Of a stretch of DNA of 6,140 bases, positions 1 to 5,737 are shown in pieces. The position numbers and the translations under genes were made by a program. Positions within the stretch are counted from its first letter, which is position 1; each line of letters opens with the position of its first letter. This stretch comes from an uncultured Rhizobiaceae group bacterium. GTDB lineage: Bacteria > Pseudomonadota > Alphaproteobacteria > Rhizobiales > Rhizobiaceae. The DNA is taken from contig CALLHT010000105.1 in the NCBI GenBank assembly GCA_938009335.1, positions 1-6,140 of the forward strand. The letters run 5' to 3'. The notes under the pieces were generated by a model. The model was not told the DNA's origin, searched no databases, and saw only the letters and a list, made by a program, of their open reading frames with translations.

Positions 1-461
1 TCTGCCCATGAAATCTTGTTGCCGTATTTTTGTTTGATTGGCCAAAGCAGACGACGGGCTTTATCGAGGTTGCCGTTATCAGGCCAGCTGTTCAACGGAG
101 CAAAGCGTTGTGTGCCGGAGCGTGCGCCACCGCGACCGTCATACGTTCTGTATGTGCCAGCGGAGTGCCAAGCCATACGCACGAATAAACCGGCATAGGT
201 GCCGTAGTCTGCCGGCCACCAGTCTTGTGAATTGGTCACCAAGTCCGCAAGATCTTTCTTGAGTGCGTTATAGTCGAGTTTCAGAAACTCTTCCTTGTAG
301 TTAAAGCTTTCGCCCATTGGGTCGGTTTTCGGGGAATTCTGATTGAGAATTCGCAAGTTAAGTTGCTCAGGCCACCACGCTTGGTTTGCATTGCTGCCAA
401 CTTTTGGCCCTGTATGCATGACCGGACATTTTCCGGCAGTGTTCACGCTCATCTCGTTCAT
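1..461 (-). CDS. katG: Catalase-peroxidase KatG, N-terminal part (runs off the left edge)
   Basis: Bifunctional heme catalase-peroxidase that removes H2O2 in the cytoplasm; only the first 153 codons are in the window, out of about 720-740 usual for the family. The minus-strand frame is open from the ATG at 461 to the edge. The start is supported by GGAG about 9 nt upstream (470-473) and by the family-typical N-terminus with KCPVMH at residues 11-16. Also typical are NQAWWP (26-31) and DWWPADYGTYAGLFVRMAWH (80-99). The last includes the distal heme-pocket residues Arg95, Trp98 and His99; the equivalent Trp forms the Met-Tyr-Trp cross-link needed for catalase activity. SAGTYR (100-105) follows. 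No frameshift is seen, and there is no signal peptide. It is divergent from oxyR, so H2O2-dependent induction by OxyR is expected. The identification is very secure; whether the gene is intact beyond the window is unknown. Confidence 0.97.
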   Translation of the reverse strand, partial: MNEMSVNTAGKCPVMHTGPKVGSNANQAWWPEQLNLRILNQNSPKTDPMGESFNYKEEFLKLDYNALKKDLADLVTNSQDWWPADYGTYAGLFVRMAWHSAGTYRTYDGRGGARSGTQRFAPLNSWPDNGNLDKARRLLWPIKQKYGNKISWA

Positions 462-469
462 GGTGGTGC

Positions 470-473
470 TCCG
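470..473 (-). promoter_or_regulatory. Ribosome binding site of katG
   Basis: On the minus strand GGAG lies 8 nt before the ATG at 461 (context ACGGAGCACCACCATG). This supports the first ATG as the start rather than the second in-frame ATG three codons later. Confidence 0.75.
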
Positions 474-493
474 TAATTTTGGGGTTGGTATGT

Positions 494-509
494 GCCGATT
501 ATGGTCGGC
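494..509 (-). other. Small inverted repeat in the expected katG leader
   Basis: GCCGA (494-498) and TCGGC (505-509) form a 5-bp stem with a 6-nt loop. It lies 33-48 nt upstream of the katG ATG, between the AT-rich promoter area and the ribosome binding site, so it would be in the 5' leader if transcription starts upstream of it. It may stabilise the transcript, or may be chance. Confidence 0.3.
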
Positions 510-572
510 CTAATAAATAAGTAGCGCTAGTTTATAACAATTCTAATCATCAGGGGAAGTTGTATTTTCTGA

Positions 573-590
573 TTATTTTGATAAGAATAA
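573..590. promoter_or_regulatory. Imperfect 18-bp palindrome, candidate OxyR operator
   Basis: TTATTTTGATAAGAATAA has 5-bp arms TTATT/AATAA plus symmetric T/A at positions 7/12 and A/T at the centre: 14 of 18 positions are symmetric. It ends 3 bp before the oxyR ATG, a position that would suit autorepression of oxyR, and lies about 110 bp upstream of the katG start. LysR-type regulators bind AT-rich dyads of this kind, but the sequence does not match the classical OxyR half-sites, and in AT-rich DNA such symmetry can arise by chance. Confidence 0.35.
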
Positions 591-593
591 CTT

Positions 594-1481
594 ATGAACA
601 ATCTTACCCTCAAGCAGCTCAGATATTTGGACATTGTAGCGCGCGAAGGGCATTTCGGGAAAGCCGCGGAACATTGTGCTGTATCGCAGCCGGCACTTTC
701 CATGCAGATCAAAGAGTTGGAAGAAAGTCTCGGTTCGCAATTGTTTGAGCGATCTGCGCGCCAGATCAGGCTAACCGGATTTGGGGAGCGGTTTGTTCAG
801 CAGGCGCGCGAAGTTCTAAAATCGGTTGATGATCTTGCGGATATGGCACGGGCTGCAAAGGGAGATTTTTCCGGTCAGTTTCGACTGGGCATCATTCCCA
901 CAATCGCGCCGTATCTTCTGCCAGATATCATCAAGGAGCTGAGTGCAGCTCGCCCGGAAGTTGAAGTTCATGTTCGTGAAACGCAGACTCAGAAACTGAT
1001 TGAAGAGCTACTCAGCGGCAGGTTGGATGCAGCCATTCTGGCTTTGCCGGTTTCAGAGCCTGCGTTGGAAGAGGTGAAGCTTTTCGAAGAGGAGTTTGTG
1101 CTGGTTCGTTCCTTCGCTGACAAAGATAAGCCTGCGCCCAACCAGGACACATTGCGCGAGATGAAACTCCTTTTGCTGGAGGAAGGGCATTGCTTCCGTG
1201 ATCAAGCGCTTTCGTTCTGCAGCATACCGACAGGGCGCCCCCGTGAAACGCTGGACGGGAGTTCGCTTTCAACCCTTGTGCAAATGGTCAGCGCCGGTAT
1301 GGGCGTGACGTTTATTCCGGAAATGGCTGTAGACATTGAAACGCGGTCGGCAGATGTTTCTACACAACGGTTTGATCATCCAAAGCCCAGACGCACGATT
1401 GGTCTTGTATGGCGTAAGACCAACCCGTTGGCAGATCAGTTTATGGAGATTGCTGACCTCGTTAAGCGCGCTGCCTTATAG
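594..1481 (+). CDS. oxyR: OxyR, H2O2-sensing LysR-type transcriptional regulator
   Basis: Cytoplasmic DNA-binding redox sensor of 295 residues (E. coli OxyR has 305). The N-terminal LysR winged helix-turn-helix covers about residues 1-62, with AAEHCAVSQPALSMQIKELE (24-43) at the recognition helix. The regulatory domain runs from about 92 to 292. The decisive motif is GHCFRDQALSFC (198-209): peroxidatic Cys200 and resolving Cys209 with eight residues between, as for E. coli Cys199/Cys208, and His199 before the first Cys. IPTIAPYLLP (101-110) carries the Thr (Thr103) of the peroxide pocket, and RRTIGLVWR (266-274) is also typical. This separates OxyR from other LysR regulators. The ATG start matches the family N-terminus, though only a weak purine-rich stretch precedes it. 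It is divergent from katG, the probable main target, and followed after 9 nt by a VOC-family gene. Expected action: disulfide formation on H2O2 exposure, then activation of katG. Confidence 0.96.
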   Translation: MNNLTLKQLRYLDIVAREGHFGKAAEHCAVSQPALSMQIKELEESLGSQLFERSARQIRLTGFGERFVQQAREVLKSVDDLADMARAAKGDFSGQFRLGIIPTIAPYLLPDIIKELSAARPEVEVHVRETQTQKLIEELLSGRLDAAILALPVSEPALEEVKLFEEEFVLVRSFADKDKPAPNQDTLREMKLLLLEEGHCFRDQALSFCSIPTGRPRETLDGSSLSTLVQMVSAGMGVTFIPEMAVDIETRSADVSTQRFDHPKPRRTIGLVWRKTNPLADQFMEIADLVKRAAL

Positions 1482-1484
1482 GAG
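1480..1484 (+). promoter_or_regulatory. Ribosome binding site of the VOC gene, overlapping the oxyR stop codon
   Basis: AGGAG at 1480-1484 shares its first two bases with the oxyR TAG stop (1479-1481) and lies 6 nt before the ATG at 1491. It is a strong Shine-Dalgarno match, fixes the start of the downstream gene, and suggests coupled translation with oxyR. Confidence 0.8.
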
Positions 1485-1490
1485 AACAAT

Positions 1491-1919
1491 ATGGACTACG
1501 AAACGATTGATGCAGATGCATTCGGCAAATCTCTCAAGGGGATTGGTCTTAATCTTCTCGTGCGTGATGTGAAGCGAATGGTCGTCTTTCTGACGGATGT
1601 CTTTGGCATGAAAGGCCATCAGATAACACACGACTTCGCAATCATCACGTATGGCAATCAGGTGTTCCAGCTGCATTCGGACGGCACGTATCACAGCCAT
1701 CCATTGCCCTCGCTTATCCCAGAAAGTGGCCCAAGGGGAGGGGGAATTGAAATCAGACTTTATGAAACCGACCCTGATGACGCGTTGAGTAAATCAGAAG
1801 CGCACGCGCACAATTCTAGCGTCTTACAAGAACCAGCCGATAAACCACATGGCTTGCGCGAATGTTTCATACTTTGTGAAAATGGTTATGCGTGGGTGCC
1901 GAGCAGGCGGTTGAGGTAG
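1491..1919 (+). CDS. VOC superfamily protein (glyoxalase/dioxygenase-like), co-transcribed with oxyR
   Basis: A 142-residue cytoplasmic protein with no signal peptide or membrane segment. The vicinal-oxygen-chelate fold shows as two beta-alpha modules. The first is GIGLNLLVRDVKRMVVFLTD (17-36) followed by VFGMK, ending in the strand VFQLHSDG (58-65). The second is GGIEIRLYETDPDDAL (84-99), ending in HGLRECFILCENGYAWVPSR (120-139), a degenerate form of the usual REAYIxDPDGYxWVPS ending. The classical metal ligands are not clear: Gly19 sits where the first His is usual and Val136 near the usual final Glu; Glu87 and several His (62, 68, 70, 105, 107, 120) remain possible ligands. Cys125 and Cys129 sit close together in the C-terminal strand. 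It starts 9 nt after oxyR, so it is probably in the same transcript. The substrate is unknown; the link to peroxide stress rests on position only. The family call is secure, the function open. Confidence 0.85.
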   Translation: MDYETIDADAFGKSLKGIGLNLLVRDVKRMVVFLTDVFGMKGHQITHDFAIITYGNQVFQLHSDGTYHSHPLPSLIPESGPRGGGIEIRLYETDPDDALSKSEAHAHNSSVLQEPADKPHGLRECFILCENGYAWVPSRRLR

Positions 1920-1939
1920 ATATTCACCCCTCGCCTGCT
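1902..1939. terminator. Inverted repeat over the converging gene ends, possible bidirectional terminator
   Basis: AGCAGGCG (1902-1909) and CGCCTGCT (1932-1939) are perfect 8-bp arms separated by 22 bp. Within the loop, AGG (1914-1916) and CCT (1929-1931) could extend the stem after a 4-nt bulge. The structure straddles both stop codons (1917-1919 on plus, 1924-1926 on minus). No T-run follows on either strand (plus continues TCTTCCTCTTCC), so it is not a canonical intrinsic terminator. It may instead protect mRNA 3' ends or help Rho-dependent termination. Confidence 0.45.
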
Positions 1940-2565
1940 TCTTCCTCTTCCAAGCCGTGCTTCATCATCACCGGATACTGGAACAGCATGAAGATGATGG
2001 TCATCGGCATGACGCCCCAAAGCTTGAACGCTACCCAAAAGTCCGTCGTTTGAGTTCTCCAAACCACTTCATTGACGAGGGCCAGAAACAAAAAGAAGCA
2101 CCCCCAGCGGAATGAGAGCTTCGTCCAGCCGGTATCATCCAGTTTGAACGGACCATCAAAGAGCATTTTCATGACGGGAACTTTGAAGAAGAACAATGTT
2201 CCAAGGATTGCAACACCAAACATGGTGTTGATGATCGTTGGCTTCACCTTGATGAAGAACTCGTCCTGCAAATAGAGCGTCAGCATGCCGAAGATTACGA
2301 CCATCACAAACGTGATGAGCGGCATCAGGGCAACTTTACGTTCATAGAGCCATGTAATGATGAGCGAAATCGTCATGGCCACCATGAAGAACGCAGTGCC
2401 AACGAAAATCTTGCCACCCAGTTGAGCAAGGACCGGAAACATATCAGCAAGTTTGTCGCCATTATTGTTGGCCATGATGAACACGACCAGCGGACCTGTT
2501 TCCAATGCCAGTTTTGCCCACTGGTTTAAGGGCGGGCGGGTTTCTGTCGATTGATCTGCACTCAT
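1924..2565 (-). CDS. ispZ: Inner-membrane septation protein IspZ/YciB family
   Basis: A 213-residue polytopic inner-membrane protein (E. coli YciB has 179); the family is linked to cell division and envelope integrity (ispZ in Shigella, yciB in E. coli). Visible hydrophobic segments lie near residues 19-32 (short), 52-73, 79-98, 109-128, 151-168 and 176-198. Family hallmarks include GPLVVFIMAN (24-33), FIKVKPTIIN (104-113), DDTGWTKLSFRWGCFFLFLA (143-162) with NEVVW (165-169), and DFWVAFKLWGVMP (175-187). The N-terminus and the acidic tail (HGLEEEEAGEG) lie outside the core. It is last in the operon: its ATG shares one base with the ftsY TAA stop (TAATG, 2563-2567). The nearest purine-rich sites are poorly spaced (AAGAG 2 nt away, AGGA 14 nt away), so translation probably depends on reinitiation after ftsY. 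The gene ends 4 bp from the converging VOC gene. The molecular mechanism of the family is not settled. Confidence 0.93.
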   Translation of the reverse strand: MSADQSTETRPPLNQWAKLALETGPLVVFIMANNNGDKLADMFPVLAQLGGKIFVGTAFFMVAMTISLIITWLYERKVALMPLITFVMVVIFGMLTLYLQDEFFIKVKPTIINTMFGVAILGTLFFFKVPVMKMLFDGPFKLDDTGWTKLSFRWGCFFLFLALVNEVVWRTQTTDFWVAFKLWGVMPMTIIFMLFQYPVMMKHGLEEEEAGEG

Positions 2566-4418
2566 TACTCTTGATCCAGTCCTGCGATAGCTCTTGCGAA
2601 TACGTCGGCTTCAAAGGGTTCGAGATCTTCAACCTGCTCACCCACGCCGATGAAATATACAGGTAACTTATGCTTCGCGGAGATCGCGACAAGTATCCCG
2701 CCCCTCGCGGTGCCATCAAGTTTTGTCATGACAAGGCCATTGACCCCGGCCACATCCTTGAAAATCTCAACCTGATTGAGCGCATTTTGACCGGTTGTTG
2801 CATCCAGCGTGAGGAGAACCGTATGCGGGGCCGTTGGATCCTGTTTCTTTAGGACACGGATGATTTTTTCCAATTCATCCATCAATTCTTTGCGGTTTTG
2901 CAGGCGTCCTGCCGTATCCATCAGCATCACGTCTTTCTTCTGCGCTTGCGCCTCTGCATAGGCATCGAAGGCAAGGCCAGCGGCATCGGCACCATTTTCG
3001 CGCGACATAACAGGCGCTTGGGTACGATCACCCCAGATATGAAGTTGTTCAATTGCCGCTGCGCGGAACGTATCGCCAGCAACCAGCAGGGTTGAGAAAC
3101 CCGCGTCATAGAGTTTCTGGCTGATTTTGCCGATGGTTGTGGTTTTGCCGGACCCATTCACGCCGACGACCAGAATAACATGTGGTTGATGTTCAAGATC
3201 AAGTTCAAGCGGTTGGGCTACGGGTTCAAGTGTCTTGGCGATTTCGTCCGCCATCACCTGACGCACTTCTTCATCTGTTACGTCTTTGCCCATACGCTGG
3301 GAAGCAAGGGCATCTGTAACATTCATCGCGGTCTCAACACCCAGATCGGCCTGAATGAGAATATCTTCCAGGTCTTGCAGCGTGTCTTCATCCAATTTTT
3401 TCTTGGTGAAAACGGAGGTGATGTTTTCCGTCAGAGTACTTGAAGAACGGGCAAGCCCTTTACGCATGCGCTTGAACCAGCCCTCGCGGCGTTCTTCCTC
3501 TTCTTCTTGTTCAGGTTCGGGTTCAGGGTCTGATGCTTGGGCTGCTTCTGCAGCGGCCTTGGCTTCTTCTTCGCGCCGTCTTGTCTCTTCGGCTTCCAGT
3601 TCCGCCTGTCTTTGGTGTTCAGCTGCTTCAGCTTCTAGGCGAGCCTGTTCTTCTTCGGCAGCAATACGCTCGGCCTCTGCTGCTTGCTCCGCCGCTAGTT
3701 TAGCCTGACGGTCGGCCTCTTCTTTGGCGGCTTGTTCTTGTGCCTCTTGCTTTGCTTCTTCGGCAGCCAGTCTCTCAGCTTCGGCCTTTTCCAGTGCGGC
3801 CTGCTCCGCGGCCTCTTTCTCCGCCGCTAGCTTTTCTGCCTCGATTTCCTCTTTCTCTTTCTTGGCTTGCTGTTCAACTTTCTCCTGAGCAGCTGCTTCA
3901 TCTGCTTTACGCTTGGCTTCGGCTTCTTGCTGCGCTTGCTCTTGTGCGAGAGCCTCAGCATCTGCTTTTGCTTTTGCCGCAGCGGCGGCTTCCTCTTCAG
4001 CCTCGCGTTGAGCAGCTTCCTCCGCTTCCTTTTTCTCGGCTGCCAGTCTTTCCGCTTCTTCGGCAGCGCGCTGTTCTTCTGCGGCCTTTTCTGCAGCTAG
4101 GCGTTCCTGCTCTTCCTTTGCGGCTTGTTCAGCGGCAAGACGTTCTTTTTCTTCTGACGCAGCTTTCTCGGCCTTTAAGCGGGCAGCCTCCTCTTGAGCC
4201 GCTTTCTGGATGGCTGCGCGTTCTTCTTCCCGTTTTGCCTGCTCTGCCGCAATGCGCTCGGCTTCCGCCTTTTCAAGCTGTGCTTTTCTTTCCGCTTCCT
4301 GTCGGGCCTGTTCTTCTGCTTTTGCCGCAGCGGCCTCGTCGGCCTCAGCCTTCTTCTTCTTTCCAAATCCGAAAGAGAATACGCGCTTAAGAAGTCCGGG
4401 TTTCTTTTCTTCAGCCAC
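2565..4418 (-). CDS. ftsY: Signal recognition particle receptor FtsY, with very long charged A-domain
   Basis: SRP receptor GTPase that docks Ffh-ribosome-nascent chain complexes at the inner membrane. It has 617 residues (E. coli 497). Residues 7-23 form a basic, hydrophobic N-terminal membrane-binding segment (GLLKRVFSFGFGKKKK). Residues 24-296 are an almost pure A/E/K/Q/R stretch, predicted continuous helix or coiled coil, followed by an acidic linker (DPEPEPEQEEEEE, 297-309). A second amphipathic segment (REGWFKRMRKGL, 311-322) begins the N domain, matching the membrane-targeting helix at the A/N border. The G domain has GVNGSGKT (419-426), DTFRAAA (449-455), DTAGR (501-505), TKLD (565-568), GTARGG (569-574) and GVGE (591-594). 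The start is GTG at 4418: it gives the expected N-terminus and AGGTGG (4429-4434) lies 10 nt upstream, inside mtaB. It follows mtaB by 5 nt and overlaps ispZ by one base. All GTPase motifs are intact. Confidence 0.97.
   Translation of the reverse strand: MAEEKKPGLLKRVFSFGFGKKKKAEADEAAAAKAEEQARQEAERKAQLEKAEAERIAAEQAKREEERAAIQKAAQEEAARLKAEKAASEEKERLAAEQAAKEEQERLAAEKAAEEQRAAEEAERLAAEKKEAEEAAQREAEEEAAAAAKAKADAEALAQEQAQQEAEAKRKADEAAAQEKVEQQAKKEKEEIEAEKLAAEKEAAEQAALEKAEAERLAAEEAKQEAQEQAAKEEADRQAKLAAEQAAEAERIAAEEEQARLEAEAAEHQRQAELEAEETRRREEEAKAAAEAAQASDPEPEPEQEEEEERREGWFKRMRKGLARSSSTLTENITSVFTKKKLDEDTLQDLEDILIQADLGVETAMNVTDALASQRMGKDVTDEEVRQVMADEIAKTLEPVAQPLELDLEHQPHVILVVGVNGSGKTTTIGKISQKLYDAGFSTLLVAGDTFRAAAIEQLHIWGDRTQAPVMSRENGADAAGLAFDAYAEAQAQKKDVMLMDTAGRLQNRKELMDELEKIIRVLKKQDPTAPHTVLLTLDATTGQNALNQVEIFKDVAGVNGLVMTKLDGTARGGILVAISAKHKLPVYFIGVGEQVEDLEPFEADVFARAIAGLDQE
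3531..4349 (-). repeat. Low-complexity A/E/K/Q/R helical region of FtsY with [RK][LI]AAE repeats
   Basis: FtsY residues 24-296 contain no Trp, Tyr, Phe, Cys or Gly. The pentamer [RK][LI]AAE occurs eight times, starting at residues 55, 93, 106, 124, 196, 216, 240 and 251. Two longer stretches, 48-65 (LEKAEAERIAAEQAKREE) and 209-226 (LEKAEAERLAAEEAKQEA), match at 14 of 18 positions. Spacing is irregular and the DNA of the copies differs at many third positions, so this is an old or compositionally driven protein-level repeat, not a fresh tandem DNA duplication. The same composition opens long meaningless frames on the opposite strand. Confidence 0.75.
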
Positions 4419-4423
4419 TTGCT

Positions 4424-5737
4424 TTAGCCCACCTTTGCATGACGAATCGCTTCGCCGATCAGATGTTTACCGTTATGACCCGAAATCTTCATCTCGACAA
4501 TTTCTCCCTGTGGAAGGTCGCCTGTCATAACGGTTGTAAACTGTGGCGTTCGGCCCAAACCACCACGCTCAACCAAGACAGGTTGTGTTCCGTGTGCTGA
4601 GCGCTCTAGATGGTGCTGGAATGCAGTTTCGCCGACTTTGCGAAGTCTGGCCGCGCGTTCCTTGATCAAGCCACGATCGAGCTGAGGCATGTTGGCAGCC
4701 GGTGTTTGCGGGCGCGGAGAAAACGGAAAGACATGCAGAAAGTCGAGGCCGCATTTTTCAACGATGGAAAGCGAGTTCTCAAACATGGTTTCGGTTTCCG
4801 TAGGAAAGCCTGCAATCATATCCGCGCCGAAACTTATATCCGGGCGCAAGCTTCTGACTGTGTTACAAAACTCAATGGAATGATCTCTCAGATGACGGCG
4901 TTTCATGCGCTTTAAAATCATATCATCGCCATGCTGCAGCGAGAGGTGAAGATGCGGCATAAAACGTGTCTCTGATGCGATTGCTTCCATCAAAGGCTCA
5001 TCGACTTCAATTGAATCAATCGATGAAAGACGTAAGCGAGGCAGTTCGGGCACTTGCTCCAGAATTTTTTGGACCAGCGAGCCAAGCGTAGGTTTGCCGG
5101 GAAGATCGGCGCCATAGGACGTGGTATCAACGCCGGTGAGTACGACTTCAAGATAGCCGTTGCCAACCAGCTTTTTCACCTGCTCAACAATTGCACCCAT
5201 TGGCGCAGAGCGGGAATTGCCGCGGCCATAAGGAATGATGCAAAACGTACAACGATGATCGCATCCGTTTTGTACCTGCACGAATGCACGTGAATGCCCG
5301 CCGAGCGAGTCAATCATATGAGGGGAGGTCTCTGTCACTTCCATGATGTCATTGACCCGAACTTTCTCCGTGTCATTCACACCAAAATCCGGCAGAGCGC
5401 GGTAGCTTTGTGCATGAAGTTTTTCCTCATTGCCAATGACCAGATCAACTTCATCCATCTCACCAAAACTTTGCGCTTCGGTCTGCGCAGCACAGCCCGA
5501 AACAATGATACGTGCATTGGGGTTTTCGCGCCGCGCGCGGCGAATGGCTTGCTTTGCTTGACGCACAGCTTCGCCGGTTACCGCACACGTATTTACGAGC
5601 ACCGCACCATCTTCAAGCGTATCAAGGCCAGCCGATTTTGCTTCACGCAACATGACTTCGGATTCATAGGCGTTGAGGCGGCAACCAAAAGTCAGAACTT
5701 TAAGTTGCTCATTGCCGGTTTCTTCTTGCGCCGCCAT
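4424..5737 (-). CDS. mtaB: tRNA (N6-L-threonylcarbamoyladenosine(37)-C2)-methylthiotransferase MtaB
   Basis: Radical-SAM enzyme that converts t6A to ms2t6A at position 37 of tRNAs reading ANN codons, in the cytoplasm. It has 437 residues, normal for the family. The N-terminal UPF0004 domain (about 12-115) has the three cysteines for the second [4Fe-4S] cluster: Cys19 (TFGCRLN), Cys51 (NTCAVT) and Cys82 (SGCAAQ). The radical-SAM motif is NGCDHRCTFCIIPYGRG (157-173), with Cys159-x3-Cys163-x2-Cys166. HLHLSLQHGDD (262-272), MKRRH (278-282) and DMIAGFPTET (306-315) follow. A TRAM-like RNA-binding region closes the protein (about 375-435). CRLN and PYGRGNSRS favour MtaB over MiaB and RimO. The ATG start shares one base with the dapF stop (TGATG), with GAGGG at 5744-5748 as ribosome binding site. 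All six cluster cysteines are present. Subfamily assignment is by motif only. Confidence 0.92.
   Translation of the reverse strand: MAAQEETGNEQLKVLTFGCRLNAYESEVMLREAKSAGLDTLEDGAVLVNTCAVTGEAVRQAKQAIRRARRENPNARIIVSGCAAQTEAQSFGEMDEVDLVIGNEEKLHAQSYRALPDFGVNDTEKVRVNDIMEVTETSPHMIDSLGGHSRAFVQVQNGCDHRCTFCIIPYGRGNSRSAPMGAIVEQVKKLVGNGYLEVVLTGVDTTSYGADLPGKPTLGSLVQKILEQVPELPRLRLSSIDSIEVDEPLMEAIASETRFMPHLHLSLQHGDDMILKRMKRRHLRDHSIEFCNTVRSLRPDISFGADMIAGFPTETETMFENSLSIVEKCGLDFLHVFPFSPRPQTPAANMPQLDRGLIKERAARLRKVGETAFQHHLERSAHGTQPVLVERGGLGRTPQFTTVMTGDLPQGEIVEMKISGHNGKHLIGEAIRHAKVG

Larger units (their letters stand above)
462..593. promoter_or_regulatory. Divergent katG/oxyR control region
   Basis: These 132 bp are the whole gap between the two divergent genes, so promoters for both, and any OxyR operator, must lie here or in the gene ends. 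The part near oxyR (about 511-593) is strongly AT-rich. Visible elements are an imperfect palindrome just before oxyR (573-590), TTATAA at 532-537, a perfect 8-bp palindrome TAGCGCTA (522-529), and a small hairpin (494-509) that would be in the katG leader. A weak katG promoter candidate on the minus strand is TTGTTA (540-535) with TATTTA (519-514), spacing only 15 bp. I could not place an oxyR promoter with confidence. No textbook match to the ATAG-N7-CTAT OxyR consensus is present. Divergent katG-oxyR pairs controlled from a shared region are known in rhizobia; control by OxyR here is inferred. Confidence 0.7.

Noticed and set aside
16..262. Short plus-strand open frames at the left edge
   Set aside because: They lie opposite the katG coding region, which reads without interruption on the minus strand with heme-pocket residues in place.
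3141..3164. GVNGSGKT in the FtsY P-loop instead of the E. coli GVNGVGKT
   Set aside because: Ser at this position fits the GxxGxGKT pattern and is seen in alphaproteobacterial FtsY; not a defect or novelty.
3531..4349. Possible tandem DNA repeat or slippage expansion in ftsY
   Set aside because: The repeated peptide units have irregular spacing and different codons; I see no in-phase DNA unit repeated in tandem.
3740..4390. Long plus-strand open frame opposite ftsY, with similar ones nearby (3355-3708, 3867-4100, 4210-4530)
   Set aside because: The A/E/K/Q/R-rich coding of FtsY on the other strand avoids stops here. The products are low-complexity Leu/Pro-, Ser/Ala- or Phe/Leu-rich strings without any family pattern, and FtsY is certain.
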